Origin: JBEKCB01 sp052139675 | Lineage (GTDB): Bacteria; Planctomycetota; Brocadiia; CAIUPP01 | Length of the DNA stretch: 64,000 bases | Reading direction: 5' to 3' | Assembly: GCA_052139675.1 (NCBI GenBank) | Contig: JBKQWE010000134.1 | Location: 20,983-84,982, forward strand | Part shown: positions 53,665-62,912 of the stretch, piece by piece | How positions within the stretch are numbered: position 1 is the first letter of the stretch | Layout: each line of letters begins with the position of its first letter | Position numbers and translations under genes: made by a program | The notes under the pieces: generated by a model | What the model saw: the letters and a program-made list of their open reading frames with translations, nothing else | The model's database searches: none | Told to the model about the DNA's origin: nothing

Positions 53665-54735
53665 TTACGTTTTCAGCCCATGCTCCATGAGCAGAAGCGT
53701 GCCGAGGGTGGCATCCGGCGCCTCGACGTGGGCGGTGACGGCCTCGTCTATCCGCGCCAGCGGAAAGCGGTGCGTGACGAGCGCCCGCACATTCAGCTTC
53801 CCCTCGGAGATCAGGCGAAGGACGTACTCCATGTTGGAGCGGGTGGTCCAGCGCATGAAGACGGCGGGATACGCGGCCTCGCCATGCTCCCAAGCCGCGT
53901 CGTGATAGCCCGGACCCGTTCGGGCGCAGCAGCGAAGATCGAGATTGCCGAGCCCGGCGCCCCAGTGGCAGAGGGTGTTCAACCCACCCACCAGGCAAAT
54001 GCGGCCCATGGCGTGCGTGTCCGGGGAGAGCTTCATGGCCTTCGCGACGCTCTGAAGGGCCTGCGTGCCGTCTCCGCCGAAGGCCATGACCGCCATGTCG
54101 AAACCCGATCCGCGCGTGAACTCGGCGGCGGCGCGCGTTTCGTTCTCCGACCCTGCGACCGTGGCGGCATCAATTCCCCAACGACGGGCGACCTCGCAGC
54201 GGAACGGAATCTTGTCCCACCCCATGACGTACATGCCGGCCAACTGGCCGAATCGCGCCGACAACTGGCCAACGAGCCCAAGCCCTACGACGAGCAGGTA
54301 TTCGCCGAGCTGCGGCTCGCCGCGGCGGACGGCGTGAAGGGCCGTCATGGCGAGGTGCGCAAAGGCGCCCTCCTCGAAGCTGACGTTATCCGGCAGACGG
54401 GCGCAGAGCTTGATCGGGACGACCGCAAAGTCGGCGTGCTGCGCGTACCCGGCGCCCATGCAGGCGACGCGGTCGCCCGGCTTGAACTCCTCCGCGCCGG
54501 GGCCGCACTCGAGGACGACGCCGGCGTTCTGATAGCCGAAAGGCCGCGCGTCCCCTGCCGCGGCGGAGGAAGACCGGCGCGCCTGGGCGACGCCGCCGAG
54601 TTCCGTGCCGGGGCTGATGAGCGAGGCATGCACTTCGACCCGCACGGTCCCTCTTCGAAGCGGCGGCATCGGTTGTGTGATGACCAGGGCGTGACCGGCG
54701 GCATCCAGCGCGCCGACGTGGCGGACCTGGGGCAT
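53665..54735 (-). CDS. Zinc-type medium-chain alcohol/sugar dehydrogenase-like protein
   Basis: A 356-residue MDR-superfamily protein from ATG 54735, behind AAAGGAG. The N-terminal half has the GroES-like fold (VRVEVHASLISPGTELGG; KPGDRVACMGAGYAQHADF) and the C-terminal half a Rossmann fold (GEYLLVVGLGLVGQLSARFGQLAGMYVMGWDK). The canonical zinc ligands Cys38 and His are replaced (SPGTE at the catalytic Cys position), as in BchC/threonine-dehydrogenase-like members that may lack catalytic zinc. It probably oxidises a sugar or polyol. It lies between the kinase fusion and the sugar-type transporter in one minus-strand series. Confidence 0.85.
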   Translation of the reverse strand: MPQVRHVGALDAAGHALVITQPMPPLRRGTVRVEVHASLISPGTELGGVAQARRSSSAAAGDARPFGYQNAGVVLECGPGAEEFKPGDRVACMGAGYAQHADFAVVPIKLCARLPDNVSFEEGAFAHLAMTALHAVRRGEPQLGEYLLVVGLGLVGQLSARFGQLAGMYVMGWDKIPFRCEVARRWGIDAATVAGSENETRAAAEFTRGSGFDMAVMAFGGDGTQALQSVAKAMKLSPDTHAMGRICLVGGLNTLCHWGAGLGNLDLRCCARTGPGYHDAAWEHGEAAYPAVFMRWTTRSNMEYVLRLISEGKLNVRALVTHRFPLARIDEAVTAHVEAPDATLGTLLLMEHGLKT

Positions 54736-54817
54736 GGCGGCTCCTTTCAACCGGGATTTACCATTTGACCGTCCTCCAGAGGCAATCCGCCCGCCCTCGA
54801 AGCAACTCCCTCCGGCC

Positions 54818-56239
54818 TCATTCCGGCGCCACATAGTTTTTCGGCCCGCCGTAGCGCATGAACCGGGTGTGGACGATCAGCAGCAAGATCGCGGCGAAGA
54901 CGGCAATGCCGGAACCCATGAGGAAGGTGTAGCGGTACTGATGGCCGCTCCAATCCAGGATGCCGCCGATGAGCGGGCTCGTCGCCATGCCGATGGCCGC
55001 GCCGACCAGGCCCGCCGCCGAGTTGAACTGCGCGAACGTCGAACGCGGCAACAGCCGTTGCGCCAGCGAGGCGGACGTGGTGTAGTAAACCCCGGAAAGA
55101 ACGCAATGCGCCACCCAGCCGACGCCGAAGCGCGCCGGCGCGGTCACGTAGAAGAGTCCCGCCATCATCGCGATCGCATAGAGCAGCAACGCCACTATGC
55201 TCACCCGCAGCGCATGAAACCGATCCACCAGCACGCCGAGGAAATACGCCAGACACAGCGAGATCACGTACGACAGGGCGCTGTATTTCCCGTACTTTTC
55301 CATGTTGACGCCCATGCTGTTGGCGAACGGCACGCTGAACAGGTTGATGGGCCAGAAACTGATCCCGCCGAAGGTCAACCCCAGGAACACCCAGAGGTAG
55401 TACGGCTTGCTGAAGCACTCCTTGAAATAGACCTTCGTGATCGCGAAGACGCTCTTGCGTTCGCCGGGCTTGACCTCCGGCGGCGGAGCATACTGGCCCT
55501 CTTTGACCCTCAGGCACATCATCATCACGCCCACGCCGTACAGGATCGCGATGCCCCCGAACAGCCATTGGCTGTGCAGTTCGGCCTGGCCGATCAGCCA
55601 GTAGTTGAAAAGAATCCCCGCGAGCAGGCTCAGCACCCGGAAGAGCCCGTAGAAACGGCCGAGCAGCGAGCTGGGAACCACGTCGTTGATCAACGCGCCG
55701 AAGACTGAGCCGGCGATGATCGCGGCAAACTCGAAACACGTCCAGAAGACTCCGAAAACGATGAGGGTGAGGTTCACTCCGGCGAGCCACCGGCTGCCCA
55801 GGATGCCGCGAACGAGGTCGGCGATGGGCTGGCTGAATGCCAGTCCCGCCATGGCCAGCGCCGCGACGGGCGTGGCGGCGAGGATGTAGGGAATCCGTCT
55901 GCCCCAGCGTCCGCGGTGACGGTCGGAACGATAGCTGATGATCGGTCCCAGAATGGCGCTGATGCCCAACGGCAGAGAACTGAGCAGCAGGCCCATGACC
56001 GTATCCGAGGCGCCGTACTTCTTCACCAGCATTTGCACGACGGGGGCCACGGCCCGGTCGCGCATGGACCAGGCGAAGTCGCCCCAGAGGAGCCAGGAGA
56101 ACAGGATCACGAGACCGCCGAGAGTGTAGGTGAGCGTGCCGACGCGCCAGAGCTTCCGCTGGGGCGCGGGAGGTGCGCCCGTCGGCAAGGTCTGCTCGCC
56201 GCGAGTCGCGTCCGCTTCGCCGATGGGTTCGCCGCCCAT
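54818..56239 (-). CDS. MFS transporter of the glycoside-cation symporter (MelB/GPH) type
   Basis: A 473-residue membrane protein with about 12 helices. The first loop PIISYRSDRHRGRWGRRIPYILAATP is the diagnostic MFS/GPH motif after helix 2-3. A ~30-residue N-terminal cytoplasmic extension (QTLPTGAPPAPQRKLWRVG) precedes helix 1. The family imports sugars with H+ or Na+. It sits among sugar-metabolism genes, so an oligosaccharide or sugar acid is the likely substrate. The stop is ~80 bases from the dehydrogenase start, in the same direction. Confidence 0.85.
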   Translation of the reverse strand: MGGEPIGEADATRGEQTLPTGAPPAPQRKLWRVGTLTYTLGGLVILFSWLLWGDFAWSMRDRAVAPVVQMLVKKYGASDTVMGLLLSSLPLGISAILGPIISYRSDRHRGRWGRRIPYILAATPVAALAMAGLAFSQPIADLVRGILGSRWLAGVNLTLIVFGVFWTCFEFAAIIAGSVFGALINDVVPSSLLGRFYGLFRVLSLLAGILFNYWLIGQAELHSQWLFGGIAILYGVGVMMMCLRVKEGQYAPPPEVKPGERKSVFAITKVYFKECFSKPYYLWVFLGLTFGGISFWPINLFSVPFANSMGVNMEKYGKYSALSYVISLCLAYFLGVLVDRFHALRVSIVALLLYAIAMMAGLFYVTAPARFGVGWVAHCVLSGVYYTTSASLAQRLLPRSTFAQFNSAAGLVGAAIGMATSPLIGGILDWSGHQYRYTFLMGSGIAVFAAILLLIVHTRFMRYGGPKNYVAPE

Positions 56240-56301
56240 TACCTGACCTCAGTTCGCCGGCCTGCGTTGTTTTATGCGCCACGGCAGGCCGGCAATCCAT
56301 T

Positions 56302-57369
56302 TCATTGTTCGGAAAGTTCGGCGATGTTGAACGGCGCGGGCTGCGCGCACGTGCTTTGCAGGCGCACGTGCCGGTTCTGCTGCGACGCATCCTGCAGGGC
56401 GTGCATGATGTCCAGCACGTGGTAGGCCAGGGCGCCGCTGGCGCGCGGTTCGCGGCCTGCGCGCAGCGCCACGGCCATCTCCGCAATGCCCAGGGCGCGG
56501 CCTTCGGCCGTGAAGCCGTCGCCCATGGGAAGCTCGATCTCGGAACGGTCGCTCTTTCTCATCCGGGAAGCGGCGCTATAGCCGTTCGCGTCGCCCATGA
56601 GCAGCGAAGCCTTGTCGCCGTGGATCTCGACGCGCGGCTGATAGCACGACACGTCGCCGGAGGCGGTGAAGACGGCGACGCATCCGCCGGCGAAGTCCAG
56701 AACTCCGGCGATCGTCGTGGGGCGGTTCACGCGGAAGGTTTTGCCTTCCTTGGCGTCGGTCAGTTCCTCGAACGGCTTCTGCGCCGAGCCGCTCACGCGG
56801 ACCACCGGCCCCAGGAGCGCGACCAGGGCCGTCAGATAATAGGGCGCCATGTCGAAGAGCGCGCCGCCGAACACCTTGAGGTAGTGCTCGCGGTGTCCGG
56901 CCACGCCGATGAAGCCGTTGGCGACGGTGGGCTTGCCGATTTCGCCTCCGTGGATGGCCCGGAGGCAGGCCTGCGGGCCGGCGGAAAGAAATGTATCGGC
57001 CGCCGCGCCGATCAGCAGTCCTTTGCTCTTCGCCGTCCGCAGGATCTCCATCCCCTCTTCGCGGGTCTGGGCCAGCGACTTCTCGGTGAACAGATGCTTG
57101 CCCGCCTTCAGGATCGCCATGGAAACGTCGTAGTGCGCCGTGAACGGCGTGAGGTTGACCGCCAGCTCGATGTCCGGCGCGGCCAGCAGCTCGTCGGTGC
57201 TGCACACGCGCGCGACGCCGAACTCCGTCGCGCGTTTCGCGGCCAGTTCCCGGTCCAGGTCGGCGCAGGCCACGACCTCGAGCGCGGCGGAGAAATGGGT
57301 CTTCATGTTGCGCAGATAGGCCGGGCTGATCGCGCCGCAGCCGATTACGCCGACGCGCACCTTCTTCAT
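56302..57369 (-). CDS. Gfo/Idh/MocA-family oxidoreductase
   Basis: A 355-residue NAD(P)-dependent oxidoreductase. The Rossmann fold opens VRVGVIGCGAISPAYLRNM (GxGxIS at 10-15), a second strand carries ACADLDRELA with the acidic residue for the NAD ribose, and HLFTEKSLA has the EK pair (usual EKP) with the catalytic lysine near residue 97. The C-terminal beta sheet is of normal length. Members act on inositol, sugar or uronate derivatives. The ATG follows GCGGAGGATTCC. It lies just downstream of a secreted glycosidase-like gene (15-base gap), so it is probably in the same transcript. Confidence 0.92.
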   Translation of the reverse strand: MKKVRVGVIGCGAISPAYLRNMKTHFSAALEVVACADLDRELAAKRATEFGVARVCSTDELLAAPDIELAVNLTPFTAHYDVSMAILKAGKHLFTEKSLAQTREEGMEILRTAKSKGLLIGAAADTFLSAGPQACLRAIHGGEIGKPTVANGFIGVAGHREHYLKVFGGALFDMAPYYLTALVALLGPVVRVSGSAQKPFEELTDAKEGKTFRVNRPTTIAGVLDFAGGCVAVFTASGDVSCYQPRVEIHGDKASLLMGDANGYSAASRMRKSDRSEIELPMGDGFTAEGRALGIAEMAVALRAGREPRASGALAYHVLDIMHALQDASQQNRHVRLQSTCAQPAPFNIAELSEQ

Positions 57370-57384
57370 GGAATCCTCCGCTTT

Positions 57385-59721
57385 TTATTCGGCCGTCAGG
57401 ATGTAGTTCAACGCCTTATCGTCGCGAGTGCAGATTTTACCGGTGAGCACGCCATCCGCGGCGGTCAGCGTCCGCTGCCGGTCGGCCAGGGGCCGTCCGC
57501 AGAGGTCCACCGGCAGGAGCGTCCAGGTCCCGTTGCGCCCGGTCTTCAGGGAGAAGTCCACCGTGACCGGCTCCTGGATAATCGGAGTCGTGCCGAGCAC
57601 TTCCAGCCGATATCTGCCGCCCCTGCGCCCGGAGGCGGGCTGGTCGCCGGGCGCCACGGTCTCGATCGTCTGGCCGGTGTTGCGGTCGCGGCCGGCCAGA
57701 GTCAGCAGGATGCGCCGCGAGCTCTCGAGCGGCCGGTCGTCGAGACTGGCCATTCCGGCCACGCCATAGGCGCGGCTGAGGTCCATCGTGAGCGGGCCGT
57801 TCTCGTGCTTGCCCTGCAGGGCGCCCATCAGGCAACGGGTCCTGGGCGTCTGCGCCTGCACGAACTCGCCGCGCGTGTTCCAGACGAGCTCGCCGGTCAT
57901 GCTCGTGATCGTGCCGGCCTGCGCGTCGTGCCCGGCGTCATAGGCTTTCTGATCCCAGATGGCGGGATACTTTGCCGGGTCGAAGGAAAGCCGCACGCCG
58001 CCCACCAGCATGGAGTCCCAGGGCCCGGGCTGGCCGCCGAGGTACGGGAAGTAGCCGCGCCCGCCCCGCGCGCCTCGCCCGCCCTGCCCGCGCTCCTGCC
58101 GGCCGCGGAACGGGTCGAACAGCTCGGCCTCGGTCAGCGCATCCTGGCGGATGATCGGGGCGGGACGCAGATCGCCGCGCACGTACAGGAAATAAGCCAG
58201 CGGCTCGACGGCCATGCCGGCGGGCGATTCGAACATGCTGAAGGAATTGTCCCTCAAGGGGAGGAATTCCGGCTCATCGGCGTCGAAGCGATGATTGGCC
58301 GAGACGTTCTGAAGCGCGCCGTAGGCGGCCATGAACACCGCCGCCTCCGTCGTGTAATCGTTCGGGTAACAGAAGTTCCATTCGGTGATGTTGAAGGGCT
58401 TGTCGGCGACGTGCTGGTAGCAGAGGAGCAGGAGATGGTCGTTGGGGTGACGCTCGACCGGCTCGTTGGCCATGCGGAACTCCCCGCGCCTCAAGCCTGC
58501 GCCGCCGCCGAGCCAGTAGACGTGCTTGCCGGTGAAATCCAGCGCCGCCTCCGAAGCGGTCTGCATTTCCTGCAAGGCGGCCGGGCCGTTCCAGGAGGTG
58601 CTCTGCACCAGCATCCGGCTGCCGGTTCCCCGGATGGCGCTGCGCACCTTGAGGAACCAGTCGGTCTCCAGCTTGTAGTAGAACCTCATCTCGTCGGTCC
58701 CGCGCTTCCGATCTTTCTCCGCCGCGCCGGCCACGGCCCTGGGCCCCATCAAGGCGACGCTGCTGTCGGCCAGCGACTCGTCGGCGCGGAGGGCCGTATC
58801 GAGGCCGGGCGACTGCCAGGCCTTCAGCAAGGGGGCATCGTCGCCATATTTGTCCATCAGCCAGGCGTTGTATTTCTCCTGCAGCTCGCTGCGGTAGTAC
58901 TCCGGCAGGAGCCTGGCGTCGCTCCAGAAGAGGCTGGTCTCGTTGACCACCATGTACATGTTGCAGGCGGGATCGTCGGCGTAGCGCAAGCCGGTGCAGG
59001 GGTTCACGTGGTTCAGGAAGAGCACGACGCTTTTCAAATAAAGCTCCTGGTGTTTTTCGTCGAAGAAGTAGGCGATGTTGTTGAGGCGCGGGATTTTCTC
59101 CGGCTCGTGCACGCCGGTGGACGGGGACCAGTAGGTGGCATAGTTGCCGGACAAGCGGACATAGATGCCGGCCTTCTTCAATTCGGCGAAGTACTTGTCG
59201 AACGTCTGCATGCGGTCGGGGTCGAGCTCGGGCAGAGTATAGGTCGAAGTCGTTCCGCTCGGGCTCGAGGCCGATAAACTGCCCTCCTTCTTGAGGAGTC
59301 CCTCGCACAGGGAGTGGAACCGCACCTCGTTGAAGCCGAACTTGCGCAGGATGTTCGCCCAGGCTGCAGCCTTCTCGGGCGGGCAGGTGAATGCGTGCGT
59401 CGTGAGCCCCTTGAAATGGATGGGCCGGCCCGGCGCCTTCTCGAACTCGAGGTTGTCGCCGTTGGCGACGATCCAGCCCAGGCTGCCGGCCGGTTGCCGG
59501 AAGAATGTGAACGCGTCTTCCCAGGGCGCGGGCGTCAGGCCGTCGTCGGTCGCGGGCTCCGGCGCGAACCAGCCCTCCGTGCCGTTGTCGTCCCACGGCT
59601 GCCAATTCTCCACCGCCGGCGTAACCGCGACGACCGGCGCCGCGACGACCGGCGCCTCGGCGGGCGCGGCGAACAGCGGGAACGCCGCCAGCAGCGAAAT
59701 GGCCAGAGACTGAAAATACAT
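57385..59721 (-). CDS. Secreted GH5/GH42-like glycosidase (clan-A-like fold)
   Basis: A 778-residue secreted protein from ATG 59721 (GGTGAGGAGG ribosome binding site); the frame stays open upstream to 60297 but that part overlaps another gene. Signal peptide ~1-22, then Val/Pro/Ala-rich mature start. The TIM-barrel part (~100-460) has FGFNEVRFHSLCEG (128-141), MVVNETSLFW with N260-E261 as likely acid/base, and NITEWNF with E447 as likely nucleophile, the pattern of retaining clan GH-A enzymes. The C-terminal ~300 residues are beta-rich. The exact GH family is not determinable from motifs alone. It clusters with the Gfo/Idh oxidoreductase. Confidence 0.8.
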   Translation of the reverse strand: MYFQSLAISLLAAFPLFAAPAEAPVVAAPVVAVTPAVENWQPWDDNGTEGWFAPEPATDDGLTPAPWEDAFTFFRQPAGSLGWIVANGDNLEFEKAPGRPIHFKGLTTHAFTCPPEKAAAWANILRKFGFNEVRFHSLCEGLLKKEGSLSASSPSGTTSTYTLPELDPDRMQTFDKYFAELKKAGIYVRLSGNYATYWSPSTGVHEPEKIPRLNNIAYFFDEKHQELYLKSVVLFLNHVNPCTGLRYADDPACNMYMVVNETSLFWSDARLLPEYYRSELQEKYNAWLMDKYGDDAPLLKAWQSPGLDTALRADESLADSSVALMGPRAVAGAAEKDRKRGTDEMRFYYKLETDWFLKVRSAIRGTGSRMLVQSTSWNGPAALQEMQTASEAALDFTGKHVYWLGGGAGLRRGEFRMANEPVERHPNDHLLLLCYQHVADKPFNITEWNFCYPNDYTTEAAVFMAAYGALQNVSANHRFDADEPEFLPLRDNSFSMFESPAGMAVEPLAYFLYVRGDLRPAPIIRQDALTEAELFDPFRGRQERGQGGRGARGGRGYFPYLGGQPGPWDSMLVGGVRLSFDPAKYPAIWDQKAYDAGHDAQAGTITSMTGELVWNTRGEFVQAQTPRTRCLMGALQGKHENGPLTMDLSRAYGVAGMASLDDRPLESSRRILLTLAGRDRNTGQTIETVAPGDQPASGRRGGRYRLEVLGTTPIIQEPVTVDFSLKTGRNGTWTLLPVDLCGRPLADRQRTLTAADGVLTGKICTRDDKALNYILTAE

Positions 59722-59807
59722 CTTTTTCCTCCTCACCAGTGATCCAAGCTGAAGCGCGAACAGCGAACACGAGTAAGGGACGTCTGCCGATGAGCGGCAG
59801 TCAAAGT

Positions 59808-61025
59808 TCAGCGGTGTGCCTTGTCCGCGTCCACTGGAGCGCCTGGCTGCCTCGGCTGACCGGCCGGCATCCCCACCGACCGAAGCGCCTTCAAGTACTT
59901 GGCGTCGGGATCGCCCTTGGTCGGGACCATATACCCGCCTTCGCCCAGTTCGTTCCAGGCATAGATCAGAGCGATGCGCTCGGCGGTGGTCTGTTCCGGG
60001 TGTTCGTCCATCCACGCCATCGCATCCCGCAGGTGGACCGCGAACTGCTCCGGCGTGCGGTCCGGGTAGTACCATCCGGCATTCTGGTGCAGGCCCGTCG
60101 GATTCTCCCACGGCCGCTTGTCCCACCCGACTATGATCTCCGGCATGTACGGTTGCTCGCGGCTGCCGCCCCACGCCTCTCGGTTCGCGGCCGCCAGTTC
60201 TGCGTACTTGTGCTCCTCCGATCCGGCCGTGTACCCCGGTATCACGTTGTAATGCGTCCTGTGCGTGTAACCCATCTCCGGCGTCCCGCCCCCGCAACCG
60301 GCAATCGCCACGCCCGGCAGGCCCGCTTTTCGCGCCGCTTCCTGCAGGTACGCGAAGCCGTCCTTATCTCCGCCGCCGGGATTGAAAATGATCACCAGCG
60401 GCTTCCCGCCGACCGTGACGCACTGCGGGTGCTTCAGATAGCGCATCCAGAAGTCGGCGGCCTGCTTCCAATGCTCAGTCCCTTTGATCTCGAAGCCATC
60501 GTGATTGGCCACCAGCAGGCAGAACTTCATGCGGCGGCTGTTTCTCGCCTTCAGGAACAGCTCCAGCCCGGTGTGCTTGGGGTCTTCCTCGATCGCCTTC
60601 TCGTTGATCGGCCCCCCGTTATCGTGCCAGTACCAGCAGAACGCAAAGAAGTCGAGGCCGTGGCCCGCCGCGAGATCTATCTGCCGTTCCATAATCGCCG
60701 GCGAATCATCCCGCCAGCCCCAGACGGGCTCCCGTTGCGGGAACTCTTCGATCATCCTCCGGGTCAGCATCGCAGGAGCGTTTCGAGCCCAAGGTTCCCC
60801 GGCATTCCCGGCCGATGAGTTACGGCCCGCCCAGCCGTCGAAATAGTAAGCGCCGACGGTCATCTTCTTCTCCTGTTCAGTCGTTCGCCTTGAATCTGCG
60901 CCGATCCCTGAAACCGCGGTCAGCGCGGCGAAGCAGACCATCACCGCGCGCACCGGCCAGCCTTTCCACGACAGCCGCTGTGGCCGACTGGCGCGCGCGA
61001 ACATGTTTTGCCCGCGATTTCCCAT
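59808..61025 (-). CDS. Secreted GH99-like protein
   Basis: A 405-residue protein from ATG 61025 (TTGGAGGACGGCCAC). A signal or anchor lies at ~17-42 (SWKGWPVRAVMVCFAALTAVSG), an unusually late position. The barrel opens VGAYYFDGWAG and has HGLDFFAFCWYWHDN, a pattern common to GH99-like and DUF5010-type proteins. Later FCLLVANHD, VTVGGKPLVIIFNP and ALIYAWNELGEGGYMVP match the usual strand ends with acidic residues. Likely an endo-acting glycosidase of unknown specificity. It is upstream of the GH5-like gene in the same direction. Confidence 0.82.
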   Translation of the reverse strand: MGNRGQNMFARASRPQRLSWKGWPVRAVMVCFAALTAVSGIGADSRRTTEQEKKMTVGAYYFDGWAGRNSSAGNAGEPWARNAPAMLTRRMIEEFPQREPVWGWRDDSPAIMERQIDLAAGHGLDFFAFCWYWHDNGGPINEKAIEEDPKHTGLELFLKARNSRRMKFCLLVANHDGFEIKGTEHWKQAADFWMRYLKHPQCVTVGGKPLVIIFNPGGGDKDGFAYLQEAARKAGLPGVAIAGCGGGTPEMGYTHRTHYNVIPGYTAGSEEHKYAELAAANREAWGGSREQPYMPEIIVGWDKRPWENPTGLHQNAGWYYPDRTPEQFAVHLRDAMAWMDEHPEQTTAERIALIYAWNELGEGGYMVPTKGDPDAKYLKALRSVGMPAGQPRQPGAPVDADKAHR

Positions 61026-61060
61026 GTGGCCGTCCTCCAATGGCAGCCGGCTTTCAGACA

Positions 61061-61069
61061 TGATATAAT
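61061..61069 (+). promoter_or_regulatory. Orphan extended -10 element
   Basis: TGATATAAT at 61061-61069 followed by CCGGCGGCACG, matching the element at 50163 for about 17 of 19 bases (50163 continues GCGGCGGCACG). It faces rightward, but the genes on both sides read leftward. So it either drives antisense or small RNA into the gene at 61122-62912, or is not a promoter. No -35. Confidence 0.4.
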
Positions 61070-61121
61070 CCGGCGGCACGCGGCGGCAACCGATGGCCGG
61101 CAGCCAAAGAATCCCCACCCG

Positions 61122-62912
61122 CTACGGGCCGTCCTTCCACCGGCCCTGATCGTCCACGTACTCCTCCTGCATGGCCTTGAGCTCGGCCGTCGAGACGGTC
61201 GGCCGGCCGTAGACGACCAACGGCGCGATGTGGTTGCGGAACCAGAACCGCTCCGCCGGCTCGACGTTTTGCGGGACCTTGCCGTTGGTCCGAAAGAGAC
61301 GCGACACCATCTGCGAACCGGGCGCCAGCCAGCGGTAGATTTCCCAGTTCCGCAGCCCGGACCAGAAGGCGTAGCTGCCGCTTTTGCCCTCGGCGTCGCC
61401 GTTGAGTTCGGTCTCGCTGTAGCCGCCGCTGAACGGCATGATCGCATCGCACTGGTGCTCGGCGAAAGTCCGGATGTCCGGCCCCATCTGCCGGCGGAGG
61501 AACTGCATGAGTTTCACGTCCTCCAGCGAGTCGCCGAAGCTGTCGAGGTAGAAGAGAGTGCAGCCGCGGCCGATCATGTTCTCGAAACGGTTCCAGAGCA
61601 CCTTGCGGTGGCCTTCGTCGTCGGCGTTGATGTCAAGGATGCCGTCGGACTTCCAGCTCACGCGGACGGCCATGTGGCGCGGGCGCGCGGTGACGCCGAG
61701 GCGGACGCCGGCCTCCTTGAACCGCCGCGCCAGCGCCGGCCACTGCGCCTCGACCTCCGGCGGAAGGATGTCGAAGTCGGGACGGTACATGCCTCCGCGA
61801 GGCTCCTCGCCTCCCTGGCCCCAGAGGATCATTCCCTGGCCGCCGCCCTCGCGAAACTGCTTGAGCATGAACTCGCACAGGGCGTTGACTCCCTCGGGCA
61901 GGTCCAGCCGGGCCATTCCGTCATGGAAGCCGTAAGGATTCTGCGCGCTGACCGCCTGCATGCTCTTGTTGGCGTAAAAGGAGGCGGCCCAGCGGTTGTC
62001 GGCCTTGTACTGCACCGGGCCGAACGTCGCCTGGAAGTGCTCCTTGTACGGCGCGAGCAGGTGCTTCCAGTCGCGATCGGGGCTGACGCGGAGCTTCATC
62101 TCGAAGGTCCTGGCCCCGGCGGCCGGCGTCGGGGCGACCACGAAGTAGTTCAGAAGCCGGCAGGGATCGGTCTCCTGGCGGGCCCAGTCGCCGTGGTCCC
62201 AGAGAATCAGCGTCCGCACCAGGCCGGTCCGGCTGGGTGAGACGCCGATCCCGACGGCGTCGTTGACGGCGTAGCTGCCGCCGATATTCGAGAAGCCGCT
62301 GGGGTGGCACATGGCGATGCCGTGGCCGGGGTATTGGAAGTACGTAATGTGCTGCGTGCACATGACGCCCTCGGGCGGCCGGCCGAAGTCGAATTTCAGC
62401 CCGTAGAAGCGGGCGACGGCCAGTTCCTCCGCCGGGTTGGCGTTCTCCAGGCGGGCGGTCACGGTCACGTCCTCGCCGTCGAACACGTAGCTGTAGTCGG
62501 CGGTGATGTCCTGCATGACGTGCCGCACGCGGGCGCGGTTGGCGGCCAGGATCTCCAGGGACTTTTCGGTGATCTTGTCGGCGGCGACCTTGCCGGCGCC
62601 GTACCGGAACCAGTCCTCGCCGCTGCCGGCCCGCCAGCCGCCCGCGGCGATCTCGCGACCGGCATATCGGATGGACGACAGCCCGTCGGCCGTCACCACG
62701 AACGTCACGCCCTGCGGCGTCTCATACGTAAGCGCCTCGGCCGCAGCGGCGGACGCATAGCCGCTGAGCCCGCCGGCGATTGCCACGATCATCATGAGCG
62801 CAGTCCGGCGCAGTCCTCGGACGCCGCTGCGTCCGGGGCGCCGTTTTATGGTCAGCTTCAAGCCACAGTGCGCATCAAAGGGGCTGGTGGGTGTACCGAG
62901 ATTCCTCTTCAT
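61122..62912 (-). CDS. Secreted TIM-barrel-like protein of unknown function
   Basis: A 596-residue protein whose ATG overlaps the nitrilase stop by 4 bases. A later in-frame ATG at 62795 would start right at the signal peptide (MMIVAIAGGLSGYASAAAAEA). A beta-sandwich part (~60-280) precedes a barrel-like region (~300-560). Within the barrel, KSDGILDINADDEGH and GCTLFYLDSFGDSLEDVKLM carry acidic residues at the ends of strands, as in alpha-galactosidase-like (clan-D) enzymes. I cannot assign a family. Position next to two other secreted glycosidase-like genes suggests glycan degradation. Confidence 0.7.
   Translation of the reverse strand: MKRNLGTPTSPFDAHCGLKLTIKRRPGRSGVRGLRRTALMMIVAIAGGLSGYASAAAAEALTYETPQGVTFVVTADGLSSIRYAGREIAAGGWRAGSGEDWFRYGAGKVAADKITEKSLEILAANRARVRHVMQDITADYSYVFDGEDVTVTARLENANPAEELAVARFYGLKFDFGRPPEGVMCTQHITYFQYPGHGIAMCHPSGFSNIGGSYAVNDAVGIGVSPSRTGLVRTLILWDHGDWARQETDPCRLLNYFVVAPTPAAGARTFEMKLRVSPDRDWKHLLAPYKEHFQATFGPVQYKADNRWAASFYANKSMQAVSAQNPYGFHDGMARLDLPEGVNALCEFMLKQFREGGGQGMILWGQGGEEPRGGMYRPDFDILPPEVEAQWPALARRFKEAGVRLGVTARPRHMAVRVSWKSDGILDINADDEGHRKVLWNRFENMIGRGCTLFYLDSFGDSLEDVKLMQFLRRQMGPDIRTFAEHQCDAIMPFSGGYSETELNGDAEGKSGSYAFWSGLRNWEIYRWLAPGSQMVSRLFRTNGKVPQNVEPAERFWFRNHIAPLVVYGRPTVSTAELKAMQEEYVDDQGRWKDGP

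Noticed and set aside
56173..59277. 1034-codon plus-strand open frame
   Set aside because: Shadow of the Gfo/Idh and GH5-like genes in GC-rich DNA; sequence is low-complexity Arg/Ala/Gly/His with no motif.
57385..60297. Longer reading of the GH5-like gene with 192 extra residues
   Set aside because: It would bury the signal peptide and overlap the GH99-like gene; ATG 59721 has a strong ribosome binding site and signal sequence.
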